This document shows positions 14,757-24,152 of a DNA stretch of 64,000 nt, piece by piece. The position numbers and the translations under genes are program-made. The stretch's first letter is position 1, and each line of letters opens with the position of its first letter. This DNA is from Lachnospiraceae bacterium. Its GTDB lineage: Bacteria; Bacillota; Clostridia; Lachnospirales; Lachnospiraceae. Below the pieces are notes generated by a model. That model worked only from the letters and a program-made list of their open reading frames with translations, was not told where the DNA came from and did not search any database. The DNA is taken from NCBI GenBank assembly GCA_030523275.1, contig JAUNIX010000004.1, positions 61,404-125,403 on the forward strand, in the 5' to 3' direction.

Positions 14757-15980
14757 TTAGGCTTTATTTAGCTTACGATAAACAAACGTTAATACGATTC
14801 CTGCTGCACTTAAAGCACAAGCGATTAAAAATGCATTTTGGTATGCTCCTGTCTGTGCATATATATTTCTCATAATCTGAGGGCCAAAATATCCTGCTAA
14901 AGCAAATCCAATAAACATAATTCCATAGTTTACACTATTATGTTTTGCACCGAACTGATCTGCTGTAAAGCCCGGAAATACACCCATAAAAGAACCAAAA
15001 CTAATGCCAACGATTGACAATCCAATATAGAATGTTGTAATTGTATTTAATCCTGAAACATATAAACATAGCAATCCTATAATGGATAAAAAGCATGCTG
15101 CCATAAGTGTATTAATACGTCCAATTTTATCGGAAATATATCCGGCAATAATTCTTCCCAATGCATTGAAAAAGGATAAAACGGATACTGCTGCACTCGC
15201 TGCAATGGCAGTCATTCCAATCATGCTTTGTGCCACTGCAGAAGCTTGAGAAATAATCATCATGCCACTAAATGCCCCACTTGTCAGTAATAATAACATG
15301 ACATAGAAGACTGGCGTTTTCATCATTCCCTTCCAATCCATATCGTTTTTCACAGTTCCCTTGTTTTCAGGGGGAACATATCCTTCTGGCATATATCCTT
15401 CTGGACACTGTTCCAATACAAGTGTACATAAAAGGATAATGATAAGGAATACAGCACCAACAACTTTAAATGCAAATGTAGCATCTGTTTTTCCAACGAT
15501 AATGGTTACCACTGGTGGCAAAATAACGGAACTCATACCATAAACGGCGGTTGTAATTCCTCCGATCAATCCTCGTTTGTCTGGAAAATATTTTACACTC
15601 GTCGAAATCGTACAGCCATACGCCATACCCAATCCTAAACCGGCAATCAAACCATATGTCACGATTAAGAAGGTAACACTTGTGGCAAATCCTGAAGCAA
15701 TCATTCCGCCACCGAACATAATTCCGCCTAATGCAATTACTTTTTTAGGACCTAATCGGTCATTGACCCATCCTCCTGAGATCATCGTAATCGGTCCAAC
15801 TGAATTAGCAATCGTATAGACAATTGCTAAATCGCCAGGCGTAACATTTAAATGCAAGCTTGTATTAAAATACTCTGTCATGGAAGAAGCAAATACACTC
15901 CACGCATAAATGGAACCCAGACATAAATTAATTAAGCATGCAGCCGCCAAAATAATCCATCTTCTTTTATCTATATTCAT
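14757..15980 (-). CDS. MFS transporter, oxalate/formate antiporter (OFA) type
   Basis: A 407-residue, 12-segment major-facilitator protein. The N-terminus RRWIILAAACLINLCLGSIYAWSVF and the loop motif GGWVNDRLGPKK between segments 2 and 3 are typical of the OFA group, which exchanges small carboxylates. I place the start at the ATG at 15980 with AAGAGG upstream; an in-frame TTG at 16016 lies inside the previous gene. It follows the Fe-S flavin oxidoreductase by 28 bp, so it likely imports that enzyme's substrate or exports its product. The substrate is unknown. Confidence 0.87.
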   Translation of the reverse strand: MNIDKRRWIILAAACLINLCLGSIYAWSVFASSMTEYFNTSLHLNVTPGDLAIVYTIANSVGPITMISGGWVNDRLGPKKVIALGGIMFGGGMIASGFATSVTFLIVTYGLIAGLGLGMAYGCTISTSVKYFPDKRGLIGGITTAVYGMSSVILPPVVTIIVGKTDATFAFKVVGAVFLIIILLCTLVLEQCPEGYMPEGYVPPENKGTVKNDMDWKGMMKTPVFYVMLLLLTSGAFSGMMIISQASAVAQSMIGMTAIAASAAVSVLSFFNALGRIIAGYISDKIGRINTLMAACFLSIIGLLCLYVSGLNTITTFYIGLSIVGISFGSFMGVFPGFTADQFGAKHNSVNYGIMFIGFALAGYFGPQIMRNIYAQTGAYQNAFLIACALSAAGIVLTFVYRKLNKA

Positions 15981-16008
15981 TTTTTTCCTCTTTTTCAATT
16001 CTATTATT

Positions 16009-17958
16009 TTATTCAATATCTAATGCTGCATGATAACCCCAATAAACGGCGTTTGTAATCGTAGATACTTTTGCAGCATCACCAATGACACGTACAAATG
16101 GAGCCGTACCCACTAATTCATTGACCATATCTGTATTGGAGCGTTGTCCTAGTGCACAAATAACCGTCGTACCAGGAACTAATTGTACATTACCATCTTT
16201 ATCTTCACAGAGGATACCTTCTTTTGTTACTTCCAATCCTTTGTATCCTGTGTGTACGGTAACGTATTTATCAACTTCTTCAAGTAATAAAGGACGATGG
16301 CGAACATTTGCATCTGGAGCAAGCTGATCTCTCATTTCTACTAAATGAACATTTTTACCGTCCTGTCCAAGATGGATGGCACATTCACTTCCTGCGAGAC
16401 CACCACCAAATACAACCACATCATCTGTCACTTTATCACTTTCTTTGTAGTAATTATTTACAATCACTACATTATCCCCATCTAATCCTTTAATAGGAGG
16501 TACTAAAGGAGAGGAACCAACAGCGATAATTAAAGCATCTGGTGCTTCCTTTTCAACATATTCTTTTGTTACAGTTGTATTGAGACGGATTTCAACACCT
16601 GCATCTTTTGCTAATTTCGCATAAGTCCCTGCCAATTGATACATTTCATATTTGAACGGAAGTGCCTGTTCACTTTTCAGGATTCCGCCAAGTTCCGCTT
16701 CTTTTTCACAAAGAATCACTTCATGACCACGGCGAGCAGCGGTATAAGCGGCATATAATCCACCTGGACCTCCACCGGCAACTAATACTTTTTTCTTTAC
16801 TGGAGCCGGATAAACCATATCTCCTTCACACTCGCGACCAATCAATGGATTAACCGTACAGCGTCTCGTAGCAGTTGCCGCACGTTCTGCCATACAAGTA
16901 TAGCAACGCAAACAACGAACAATGTCTTCATCGCGATTTGACATAATTTTTTGTGGTAAAAATGGATCAGCCAAAAGTGCACGCGCCATATACACAACAT
17001 CAGCTTTTCCGGAAGCAATGATTTCTTCCATTTGAGCAGGATCATTTAATCCACCAATCGTGGCAACTGGAACACTGACATGTTTTTTGATTTCTGCTGC
17101 TAAATATACGTTGCATCCATGATCTTTAAACATAGAAGGATGTGTTACTCCAAATCCTCTCTGATATGTTCCAGCAGAAACATGTAAAAGATCAATATAA
17201 TCTTCTAGCTGTTTTGCAATTCGGCAACCTTCTTCTAAATCATAACCGCCTTCAAACAATTCAGAACCTGACAGACGGAATTCAATTGGGAAAAATGGTC
17301 CCACTGCTTCACGCACAGACTTTAATACTTCAATTGCAAAACGACAGCGATTTTCTAAACTTCCACCATACTCATCCTCTCTTTTATTAAAATAAGGTGA
17401 AAGGAACTGGTTAATCAACCATCCATGACCTCCATGAATCATGAGCATCTCAAATCCAGCACGTTTTGCAAGGCCCGCAACATGTCCATATGCCTCCACA
17501 ATTTCCTGAATCATATCTTTCGTCAACGCTTTTACTTCAACGCCATCTGGTCTAATAGTATCCGATGGTCCCCACTGATGCATTGATTTTTGTTTATCTT
17601 TGTCGGTCATATAAGTTCCCGCATACATGCCGGAATGGGAAAGTTCTAAACTTGGCATCGCTCCATGACGGCGAATTGCATCCGCTGTATAAGTAGCACA
17701 TGCAAGAGAATTCAAAATACTCTCATCAAGGTGATAAGCATGTGATCCATCTGTTTTCGGATGCACCATACATTCAGATACGGTAACTGCACCAGCACCG
17801 CCTTTTCCTCTTAGTTCATAGAATGCTGTTGATTTTGGGCCAATACAGCCATCATTTGTAATATCAGTTCCCCCCATTGGAGCTGAAAACATACGATTAC
17901 GAAACGTCGTACGTCCCAAGGTAATTGGTTTGCAAAGATTTGGGTACTTGTAACTCAT
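16009..17958 (-). CDS. NADH:flavin oxidoreductase with Fe-S cluster (FadH/BaiH-like ene-reductase)
   Basis: A 649-residue Old-Yellow-Enzyme-family reductase. Residues 1-340 form the FMN TIM barrel (IHGGHGWLINQFLSPYFNKR, then EYGGSLENR). A Cys cluster CLRCYTCMAERAATATRRC binds 4Fe-4S (about 345-363). Then come an FAD Rossmann motif (VAGGGPGGLYAAYTAARRG) and an NAD(H) motif (VFGGGLAGSECAIHLG). Relatives reduce C=C bonds of enoates: 2,4-dienoyl-CoA, bile-acid 3-oxo-enes (BaiCD/BaiH), cinnamates. The start is the ATG at 17958 with AAGGAGG; the ATG at 17985 has no ribosome site. It forms an operon with an OFA carrier and sits behind a LysR gene. The substrate cannot be told. Confidence 0.9.
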   Translation of the reverse strand: MSYKYPNLCKPITLGRTTFRNRMFSAPMGGTDITNDGCIGPKSTAFYELRGKGGAGAVTVSECMVHPKTDGSHAYHLDESILNSLACATYTADAIRRHGAMPSLELSHSGMYAGTYMTDKDKQKSMHQWGPSDTIRPDGVEVKALTKDMIQEIVEAYGHVAGLAKRAGFEMLMIHGGHGWLINQFLSPYFNKREDEYGGSLENRCRFAIEVLKSVREAVGPFFPIEFRLSGSELFEGGYDLEEGCRIAKQLEDYIDLLHVSAGTYQRGFGVTHPSMFKDHGCNVYLAAEIKKHVSVPVATIGGLNDPAQMEEIIASGKADVVYMARALLADPFLPQKIMSNRDEDIVRCLRCYTCMAERAATATRRCTVNPLIGRECEGDMVYPAPVKKKVLVAGGGPGGLYAAYTAARRGHEVILCEKEAELGGILKSEQALPFKYEMYQLAGTYAKLAKDAGVEIRLNTTVTKEYVEKEAPDALIIAVGSSPLVPPIKGLDGDNVVIVNNYYKESDKVTDDVVVFGGGLAGSECAIHLGQDGKNVHLVEMRDQLAPDANVRHRPLLLEEVDKYVTVHTGYKGLEVTKEGILCEDKDGNVQLVPGTTVICALGQRSNTDMVNELVGTAPFVRVIGDAAKVSTITNAVYWGYHAALDIE

Positions 17959-18018
17959 ATAGTCCTCCTTCTCGTGGTTTATCATCTTTTTTTCACATTT
18001 TTATGATAGCATGAAAAA

Positions 18019-18051
18019 AGTACTGATACCTATCAACTAGATACCAGTACT
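18019..18051 (-). terminator. Terminator between LysR and the flavin oxidoreductase
   Basis: Stem AGTACTGATACC (18019-18030) with GATACCAGTACT (18040-18051), two G-U pairs in RNA, followed on the minus strand by TTTTTTC. It is 7 bases past the LysR stop and 60 bases before the reductase start. The loop and right flank contain the direct repeat TATCAACTA/CATCAACTA. Confidence 0.8.
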
Positions 18052-18057
18052 CATCAA

Positions 18058-18939
18058 CTAAATGTTCATGCTCATATCATAAGAGCGATCCATAATCTCA
18101 CGAATGATCGGTTCTTTCTGTCTCTCTGCTTTACATATCATATAGATTTTCCATGGAATGGAATCCTCTATCACAATAAATCTTAATGTTTTGGTTTTTT
18201 TTGAATATTGATGAATATTAACATCAATCCCAATCCCAACTTTCTCTTCACAAAATTTATATATTAACTGACTGTCCATTGTATTGACTACAATTTCTGG
18301 CATAAATCCAAAATCATTACATCTTTGGATGAGACTAAAATGACATTGATATTTTTCATTTAATGTAATTAATTTTTCTCCTTCCAAATCTTTTATTGAT
18401 AGAACTTCCCGGTCAAACAAAGGATGCCCCTCATATACCACTGCATATAATCTTGTGCTAAATAATTCTTGCTCAATAATATCCTTCTCCGCTATTTTGC
18501 CAACCACAAATGCTAAGTCAATTTCTCCTCTTTTTACTTTTTCTTTTATTTCTGCATTTAAGGATTCCTGCCATGTAATACGAAAATCGCCATATTGTTT
18601 TCTAAATTCCTCAATAATCCGAAACGGCAAAACATGTAATACACCACAGGAATACCCAATTTTTAATTTGTTTTTTCTATCCTTAAGGCGCTTCATATTT
18701 ATTTCAAGCTCATCTAATTTAAAAATCAGTTCATTGCAATGGTGATAAAAATAGCGCCCACCTTCTGTGGGTTCAAGTCCCATATGTGTCCGTTCAAATA
18801 ATTTCACCTGAAATTCATCTTCCAAATGTTTTATGATTTTACTCAATCCTTGTGGTGTTATAAATAATTGTTTTGCAGCCTTATTAATGCTTTGCTCTTC
18901 ATAACAACGTATAAAACATCTTATATCCCTTGTATCCAT
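18058..18939 (-). CDS. LysR-family regulator next to the ene-reductase operon
   Basis: A 293-residue LysR protein. The HTH is at residues 1-60 (INKAAKQLFITPQGLSKIIKHLEDEFQVKLFER pattern), with the linker helix and then the effector domain (about 90-290). It is transcribed in the same direction as the flavin oxidoreductase and carrier, separated by a terminator, and is their likely regulator, responding to the imported substrate. The promoter upstream has an inverted repeat ATCATA-N5-TATGAT (18993-19009), a possible autoregulatory LysR box. AGAGGTG precedes the ATG. Confidence 0.85.
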   Translation of the reverse strand: MDTRDIRCFIRCYEEQSINKAAKQLFITPQGLSKIIKHLEDEFQVKLFERTHMGLEPTEGGRYFYHHCNELIFKLDELEINMKRLKDRKNKLKIGYSCGVLHVLPFRIIEEFRKQYGDFRITWQESLNAEIKEKVKRGEIDLAFVVGKIAEKDIIEQELFSTRLYAVVYEGHPLFDREVLSIKDLEGEKLITLNEKYQCHFSLIQRCNDFGFMPEIVVNTMDSQLIYKFCEEKVGIGIDVNIHQYSKKTKTLRFIVIEDSIPWKIYMICKAERQKEPIIREIMDRSYDMSMNI

Positions 18940-18987
18940 CTTTCACCTCTTGTAACCGACCCATTTTACCCGTCTATGTTTTACATA

Positions 18988-19009
18988 ATTATATCATAGT
19001 TTTTATGAT
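18988..19009 (-). promoter_or_regulatory. LysR gene -10 and inverted repeat
   Basis: TATAAT at 18988-18993 on the minus strand with no good -35. Directly upstream ATCATA (18993-18998) / TATGAT (19004-19009) form an inverted repeat of the LysR-box type. Confidence 0.45.
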
Positions 19010-19047
19010 TCTTCTATTATCTGCAATTTGCCTTCGTGTAAGTCAAA

Positions 19048-19075
19048 AAAATCCAGTCACTTCTGACTGGATTTT
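19048..19075. terminator. Bidirectional intrinsic terminator
   Basis: Perfect 12-bp stem AAAATCCAGTCA/TGACTGGATTTT with loop CTTC. It lies 148 bases past the gene ending at 19223 and is the only clear terminator for it. The rest of 18940-19222 shows only the LysR promoter. Confidence 0.8.
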
Positions 19076-19222
19076 CTATAATGAAAAGAGAGGATAAAAA
19101 ATATATGAAAAACTAAATCTAGTAAGGTTTTCTTTCGCTTACTATGGTTATATTATATTCGTAATCGCTCTCTAATTCAATTTTCTAACTCTAAACTTTT
19201 ATAAAGAAAGGATAAACACGTC

Positions 19223-19813
19223 TTAAGGAAAACCAAACTTTTTTAATTTCTTCTTTTGATTTTGTTGCATTTTTAAAATTTTTCTTAATCTCGGACGATT
19301 GTACCTCTGCATCATCACAAAACAAAGATCAAAGAAAGCTGCAAGAACAGACGTAATCAAAAATACCATAAAAGAATCAAATAGCAAGGAAAATGTCAAC
19401 GGTACAAAACTAAAGATTATGTTTATCTCATGCGATACTTCCGAGATACAAGTCGTTTGTATAATCTCATCGACACTATGAAATGCGAGTGAAAAATCAT
19501 CCGGATGATATGTCGGCATTCTTTTTTTCCACTGCTTTACTTTCAACTTTCGATATAATGCAGTTTCAAATCTTTTTTCTCGAAACCATAAGTTCCCGTC
19601 ATTTATCTTTTCAGGCAGTAATCGCGATATCATCCATCCAACCATCAAACGCATACCCAAATGATAACAAGTCGTACCGAAGGTAATCGCCAATGTCAAA
19701 GCAAGAGAAATATGATATACATCATATATGACGGTGAAGAAAATAGTCATGACCATACTTGTTATTGTTATTTGTTCTATCATTTTTTGAGATAAATTTT
19801 TGTTTTTTGTCAT
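19223..19813 (-). CDS. Membrane protein, possible CrtO-type acyltransferase family
   Basis: A 196-residue protein with three or four membrane segments (about 18-38, 40-60, 130-150, 152-172). The middle cytoplasmic part has the layout NLWFREKRFETALYRKLKV, KQWKKRMP, and a later EVSHEINIIFSF segment, resembling the glycosyl-diaponeurosporenoate acyltransferase (CrtO) family that Firmicute genomes carry widely without carotenoid genes. No carotenoid gene is nearby, so the name should not be read as function. The C-terminus is strongly basic. It is monocistronic, between two terminators. Family assignment is tentative. Confidence 0.5.
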   Translation of the reverse strand: MTKNKNLSQKMIEQITITSMVMTIFFTVIYDVYHISLALTLAITFGTTCYHLGMRLMVGWMISRLLPEKINDGNLWFREKRFETALYRKLKVKQWKKRMPTYHPDDFSLAFHSVDEIIQTTCISEVSHEINIIFSFVPLTFSLLFDSFMVFLITSVLAAFFDLCFVMMQRYNRPRLRKILKMQQNQKKKLKKFGFP

Positions 19814-19859
19814 GATTCATTTCCTTTATTATTTTCAAGTTTCATCGGTTCGCGTAACT

Positions 19860-19907
19860 AAAATAATACAGGTACCTGACTCATTTATCAAGTACCTGTA
19901 TTATTTT
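19860..19907 (-). terminator. Terminator of the lac-gal operon
   Basis: A 20-bp stem with one mismatch (19860-19879 with 19888-19907; AAAATAATACAGGTAC arm), 45 bases past the galE stop, with T-rich ends. Confidence 0.85.
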
Positions 19908-19951
19908 TCACTTTTATTCCATTGTTTGATACATAAACGAACGTTCTATCA

Positions 19952-20950
19952 TTACTTGTTTGTCTGATATCCTTCTGGATGTGTGCTATGCCATTTCCAT
20001 GCAGACGCAATGATTTCTTCTAAATCAGCATGTTCAGGGTTCCAACCTAAAATTCTCCTTGCTTTTTCACTCGATGCAATTAGAATAGCCGGATCACCAG
20101 CTCGTCTTCCCTCTTCAACTGCTTTGATAGATTTTCCAGTTACTTTTCGTGCTGTTTCAATGACTTCTTTTACAGAGAATCCAATACCATTGCCCAGATT
20201 GAAAATGTTACTCTCATTACCCTCCATCAAATATTGAACAGCTAAAATATGAGCCTGCGCAAGATCTGTCACATGGATATAATCTCGAATACAGGTTCCA
20301 TCTTTTGTATCATAGTCCGTTCCAAAAATACTAATTGCTTCTCGTTTACCGTTTGGAACTTGTAAGATCAATGGAATTAAATGTGTCTCCGGACTATGAT
20401 CTTCACCAATGTTTCCACTTTCATGAGCGCCACAGGCGTTAAAATACCTTAAAGAAACAAATCGAAGTCCATGTGCTTTGCCAACCCACTTAAACATCTT
20501 CTCCATCGACAATTTTGTTTCCCCATATGTATTTGTCGGCTCTGTTTTATCAGTTTCTAAAATAGGAACTTTCTCTGGCTCACCATAAGTAGCGGCGGTT
20601 GAAGAAAATACAATTTTGTTAATTCCATGTGCAACAAGAGATTCAAGCATCACTTTTGTTCCACATAAATTATTGTCATAGTATTTCAAAGGATGGATCA
20701 TGCTTTCTCCGACCAGAGAATTCGCAGCAAAATGAATGACTGCATCAATCTCTTTTTCCTGGTCTAAAACAGAATCCACAAAATCACGATTTCTTAAATC
20801 CCCCTGATAGAATTTTGCTTCTGGATGAACAGCTTCTATATGCCCTGTTTCTAGATTATCAATGATCACAACTTCATTCCCCGCATCGATCAACTCATAT
20901 ACGGTATGAGATCCAATATATCCAGCTCCACCTAAGACTAAAATTTTCAT
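19952..20950 (-). CDS. galE: UDP-glucose 4-epimerase
   Basis: A 332-residue short-chain dehydrogenase-type epimerase that interconverts UDP-galactose and UDP-glucose, the last step of the Leloir pathway. The NAD-binding GGAGYIGSHT is at residues 7-16, the catalytic Thr/Tyr-x3-Lys appears as STAATYG and NTYGETKLSMEK, and RYFNACGAHESGNIGEDH is the GalE-specific substrate loop. It is the last gene of the lactose operon, 21 bp behind galM, and is followed by a strong terminator. Confidence 0.95.
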   Translation of the reverse strand: MKILVLGGAGYIGSHTVYELIDAGNEVVIIDNLETGHIEAVHPEAKFYQGDLRNRDFVDSVLDQEKEIDAVIHFAANSLVGESMIHPLKYYDNNLCGTKVMLESLVAHGINKIVFSSTAATYGEPEKVPILETDKTEPTNTYGETKLSMEKMFKWVGKAHGLRFVSLRYFNACGAHESGNIGEDHSPETHLIPLILQVPNGKREAISIFGTDYDTKDGTCIRDYIHVTDLAQAHILAVQYLMEGNESNIFNLGNGIGFSVKEVIETARKVTGKSIKAVEEGRRAGDPAILIASSEKARRILGWNPEHADLEEIIASAWKWHSTHPEGYQTNK

Positions 20951-20971
20951 AACATTTTCTCCCTTCTACTA

Positions 20972-21991
20972 TTAAGATTCGACTTCAAATTTATATTCGG
21001 TGACTGATTTATAAACTTCTTCTTTTCGCAAAATAACGGGAGAATTTTCTTCCAAATGGATTGAATCTGGAAGATATTGTGTTTCTAAAGCTACCCCATC
21101 TCGATTTTTATAAGATCTACCATGTTTTCCATTATTTCCACCTTCTAAAAAGTTTCCTGAATAAACCTGGATATATGGCATAGTTGTAGAAATAGTTACT
21201 TTTCTTCCGGAATCAGGATCAAACAATACCGCCTGGTCCTTTTTGGCATTTAACAGAAACGGATGATCATATCCACCGGCTAATATTAACTGTTTGTGGT
21301 TATCAAAAATTCTTTCTCCAATTTTGTGAAAATCTGTAAAATCAAATGGAGAATTTTTAACACTTAAAAACATGCCATTTGCACAGCAATTTTCGTCTAC
21401 ACAACCAATCTTATCTGCCTTTATCATTAATTGATGGTCATAAATTTTACTTTTGCCTGCGGAGAGATTAAAATATACATGGTTTGTAAGATTACATAAG
21501 GTATCCTGATCACAATTTGCCTTATATTCAATAGCAAAACAATTATCATGCAAGGTATACCGAATTTTAACCAGTAAATTCCCTGGATAACCTTCTTCCA
21601 TATCTGGCGATTCATAAGTAAATTCAATTCCATCTTCTAAAATATCATATAGGAAAAGCTTTTGATTAAATCCATGCTCTCCTCCATGAAGATGATTCGG
21701 TCCATTGTTGGCTGCTAATGGATACGTAATGCCATTGAGGTCAAATGTGGCTCCTTTAATTCGATTTGCCACTCTTCCCACAATTGCTCCCATATAAGTT
21801 CCATCATTGAGACAATCTTCCACATTTTCGAAACCAAGGACAATATCTCCTTCTATCCCATATTTATCTTTTGTAAAAATAGAGATAATATGACATCCAA
21901 GATTTGTTACGATCATTCTGACATTTTCATTTTTCAGTTCGAAAAAAGCAATGCCATTGATACGTTTTTCTATTTCTCTTATTACTAACAT
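20972..21991 (-). CDS. galM: Aldose 1-epimerase (galactose mutarotase)
   Basis: A 339-residue mutarotase converting beta- to alpha-galactose, the form used by galactokinase. Family landmarks: GRVANRIKGATFDLNGITYPLAANNGPNHLHGG split over residues about 72-105 with the catalytic His, the NLTNHVYFNLSAG segment with the second His, and the C-terminal ALETQYLPDSIH with the catalytic Glu. It lies between the HAD gene (87 bp upstream, no clear promoter or terminator) and galE (21 bp downstream). Its presence behind lacG argues that free galactose is made in this route. Confidence 0.92.
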   Translation of the reverse strand: MLVIREIEKRINGIAFFELKNENVRMIVTNLGCHIISIFTKDKYGIEGDIVLGFENVEDCLNDGTYMGAIVGRVANRIKGATFDLNGITYPLAANNGPNHLHGGEHGFNQKLFLYDILEDGIEFTYESPDMEEGYPGNLLVKIRYTLHDNCFAIEYKANCDQDTLCNLTNHVYFNLSAGKSKIYDHQLMIKADKIGCVDENCCANGMFLSVKNSPFDFTDFHKIGERIFDNHKQLILAGGYDHPFLLNAKKDQAVLFDPDSGRKVTISTTMPYIQVYSGNFLEGGNNGKHGRSYKNRDGVALETQYLPDSIHLEENSPVILRKEEVYKSVTEYKFEVES

Positions 21992-22078
21992 TTACCAAAC
22001 CTTCATTTCACTATCTTTGCGAACTTTTTCTATGTAACAAAATCTTTTCTATAACCGCCTGTTCATTTATGACACAGA

Positions 22079-22747
22079 TTATAAGGAGTCCAATATATGC
22101 TCAAAATTTCGCATCGTTCCAATGACACCTGGAAACTTTTTATAAGAACTTTCCATATTTTCATCGCAGACAACTAAGATCTTACTACATCCTGCAAGAT
22201 CTGCACTTTTCATTCCTGAAACTGAATCTTCGATAATCAAAATATCTTTCATGGAAACTCCGATTTTTTGAGAAGCATCATGAAACATTTGAACCTTATT
22301 TTCATAAGTTCCGTCATCATACACAATGTTAGAAACATCCATCCATTTTTCCAGATCAAAGGATTCTACAAAAAAGTCTATATTTTCCTTGATTGATGCA
22401 CTTGCAATCGTAAACGGAATTTTTCTTTCTTTTAGATAATTAAAATATTCTTCTACACCTTTTACTAAATGAAAATTTGCTTTATCTTCCTGACAAAATT
22501 TACGATAATATTCTTCTTTTAATAGAGAATATTTTTTAATTTCTTCAAGAGAAGCTTTTCCGTCTGTCATATATCGAATGATCTGGTCATTGGGTGTTCC
22601 ATTAAATTTATCGTATAACTCCTCTTCGGTTATCTCCCTCTTGCGTAGTTCTTTCGAAATAGCATTCCAAGCTAATATATGTTTGTCATTATCAAAAAAT
22701 AATGTGCCATTGAAATCAAAAATGACTCCTTTATAATCTGTCATCAT
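22079..22747 (-). CDS. HAD-superfamily enzyme (beta-phosphoglucomutase-like subfamily), candidate sugar-phosphate phosphatase
   Basis: A 222-residue cytoplasmic HAD protein with the helical C1 cap of the beta-phosphoglucomutase group. Motif I is FDFNGTLFFDND: the nucleophile Asp is kept but the second Asp (normally DxDGT), the general acid/base, is Asn. Motif II is TIASAS, motif III the Lys of NKVQMF, and motif IV IIEDSVSGMKSA. It is one base from the lacG stop and precedes galM and galE, which makes galactose-6-phosphate a plausible substrate. It may instead be a mutase for another hexose phosphate. Function is inferred from position only. Confidence 0.75.
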   Translation of the reverse strand: MMTDYKGVIFDFNGTLFFDNDKHILAWNAISKELRKREITEEELYDKFNGTPNDQIIRYMTDGKASLEEIKKYSLLKEEYYRKFCQEDKANFHLVKGVEEYFNYLKERKIPFTIASASIKENIDFFVESFDLEKWMDVSNIVYDDGTYENKVQMFHDASQKIGVSMKDILIIEDSVSGMKSADLAGCSKILVVCDENMESSYKKFPGVIGTMRNFEHILDSL

Positions 22748-22748
22748 C

Positions 22749-24149
22749 TTATACCTCTTTCGTTTCGCTTAATTCTTTAAACCAATATGCAGACTTTTTC
22801 GGATATCGTTTCTGAGTCTCATAATCAACATAGAACAAGCCATAACGTTTGTTATATCCATTTGACCATGAGAATACATCCATTAATGACCATACAAAAT
22901 ATCCTTTTACATTGGCACCCTTTTCAATTGCTTTTCCAATCCAATGCATATGGCGTTTGATATAATCAATTCTAGGTGTATCGTCAATCGTTCCATCTTC
23001 AAAGTCATCTTTATATCCCATACCATTTTCGGTAATATAAATTGCCTTATAATTTGGATATTGCTCTTTGATTCTAAGAATCTGATCATGTAAACCTTCC
23101 GGATAAATTAACCAATCCCAATCGGTACGATCAATTTCTTCTTTAAATACATGTTCCCCAATGCCTTTTAATCGATATACAGAAGTTCCTTTATCTCCGG
23201 TTCCATTATGATTAATCTGACTTTCGCCATCATATGACTTTGTAAAATGACTCTGATAATAATTAATACCTAAATAATCATTATATTTGGCAGCAATTCT
23301 CATCTGCTCCAATTCGATTTCGGCTGGTTTAAATGTCTTTCCTTCTAAACCGAATAAAAAGTTGATGTGTTCCATCGTTTCTGCGGAATACTCACCATGG
23401 AACGTTGCATCCAGTAAGAATTGATTCGTTAAAATATCCTCCCTTTTGGCTGCCAATACATCTTCTGGTTTCGATGCATCAGATGGATACTTTGTTTCTA
23501 AAGAATGGATAATACCAATTTGACCTTTATATCCTTTTTCTTTAAAGGCAATAACTACTTTTGCATGAGCAAGAATCATTTTATGCATTGCCTCAATGGC
23601 TTTCGTAACATCATATTTTTCTCCCGGAGGAAAGGTTCCAGTTACATATTGTCCAGAAGTGACTGGCCAGATTTCATTGAATGTAAACCAATATTGTACT
23701 TCATCTTTATATTCTTCAAAGCAAAACTTTGCAAAATTTACAAAACAGTCAATCGTATGCGGATATAAGAAATCTCCTTTCTTGTGCAAAGCATCCGGTG
23801 TATCAAAATGGTGTAATGTTACAAATGGTTCCACTCCATTTTTTTTACACGCTTGAAACACTTTATGATAGAAATCAACACCTTCCTGATTGATCTGTCC
23901 TTCCCCTGTCGGAAAAACTCTTGACCAGGCGATAGAAATGCGTATTCCATTCACACCAAATTTTTTACAAAGGTCAAGGTCGACCGGATACTGGTGATAA
24001 AAATCACTGGCAGGGTCAGGGGCAAAACGCCCCTGTTTTTCCAAATAATCATCCCATGCCACTTTTCCTTTTCCATACTCTTTGGAAGCACCTTCACACT
24101 GATATGCAGCAGTAGCACCACCAAAAATAAAATCATCTGCTAATTTCAT
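22749..24149 (-). CDS. lacG: 6-phospho-beta-galactosidase (GH1)
   Basis: A 466-residue GH1 enzyme hydrolysing lactose-6-phosphate to glucose and galactose-6-phosphate. It follows Lactococcus LacG closely along its length (opening [17 protein letters not shown], and the end [17 protein letters not shown]). Acid/base Glu159 (TFNEI) and nucleophile Glu374 (ITENG) are present. The C-terminal [10 protein letters not shown] supplies the Ser, Lys and Tyr that bind the 6-phosphate in LacG, arguing for a phospho-beta-galactosidase over an unphosphorylated glycosidase. It is 3 bp behind lacE. No lacABCD tagatose genes are present in the window. Confidence 0.93.
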   Translation of the reverse strand: MKLADDFIFGGATAAYQCEGASKEYGKGKVAWDDYLEKQGRFAPDPASDFYHQYPVDLDLCKKFGVNGIRISIAWSRVFPTGEGQINQEGVDFYHKVFQACKKNGVEPFVTLHHFDTPDALHKKGDFLYPHTIDCFVNFAKFCFEEYKDEVQYWFTFNEIWPVTSGQYVTGTFPPGEKYDVTKAIEAMHKMILAHAKVVIAFKEKGYKGQIGIIHSLETKYPSDASKPEDVLAAKREDILTNQFLLDATFHGEYSAETMEHINFLFGLEGKTFKPAEIELEQMRIAAKYNDYLGINYYQSHFTKSYDGESQINHNGTGDKGTSVYRLKGIGEHVFKEEIDRTDWDWLIYPEGLHDQILRIKEQYPNYKAIYITENGMGYKDDFEDGTIDDTPRIDYIKRHMHWIGKAIEKGANVKGYFVWSLMDVFSWSNGYNKRYGLFYVDYETQKRYPKKSAYWFKELSETKEV

Positions 24150-24152
24150 CGT

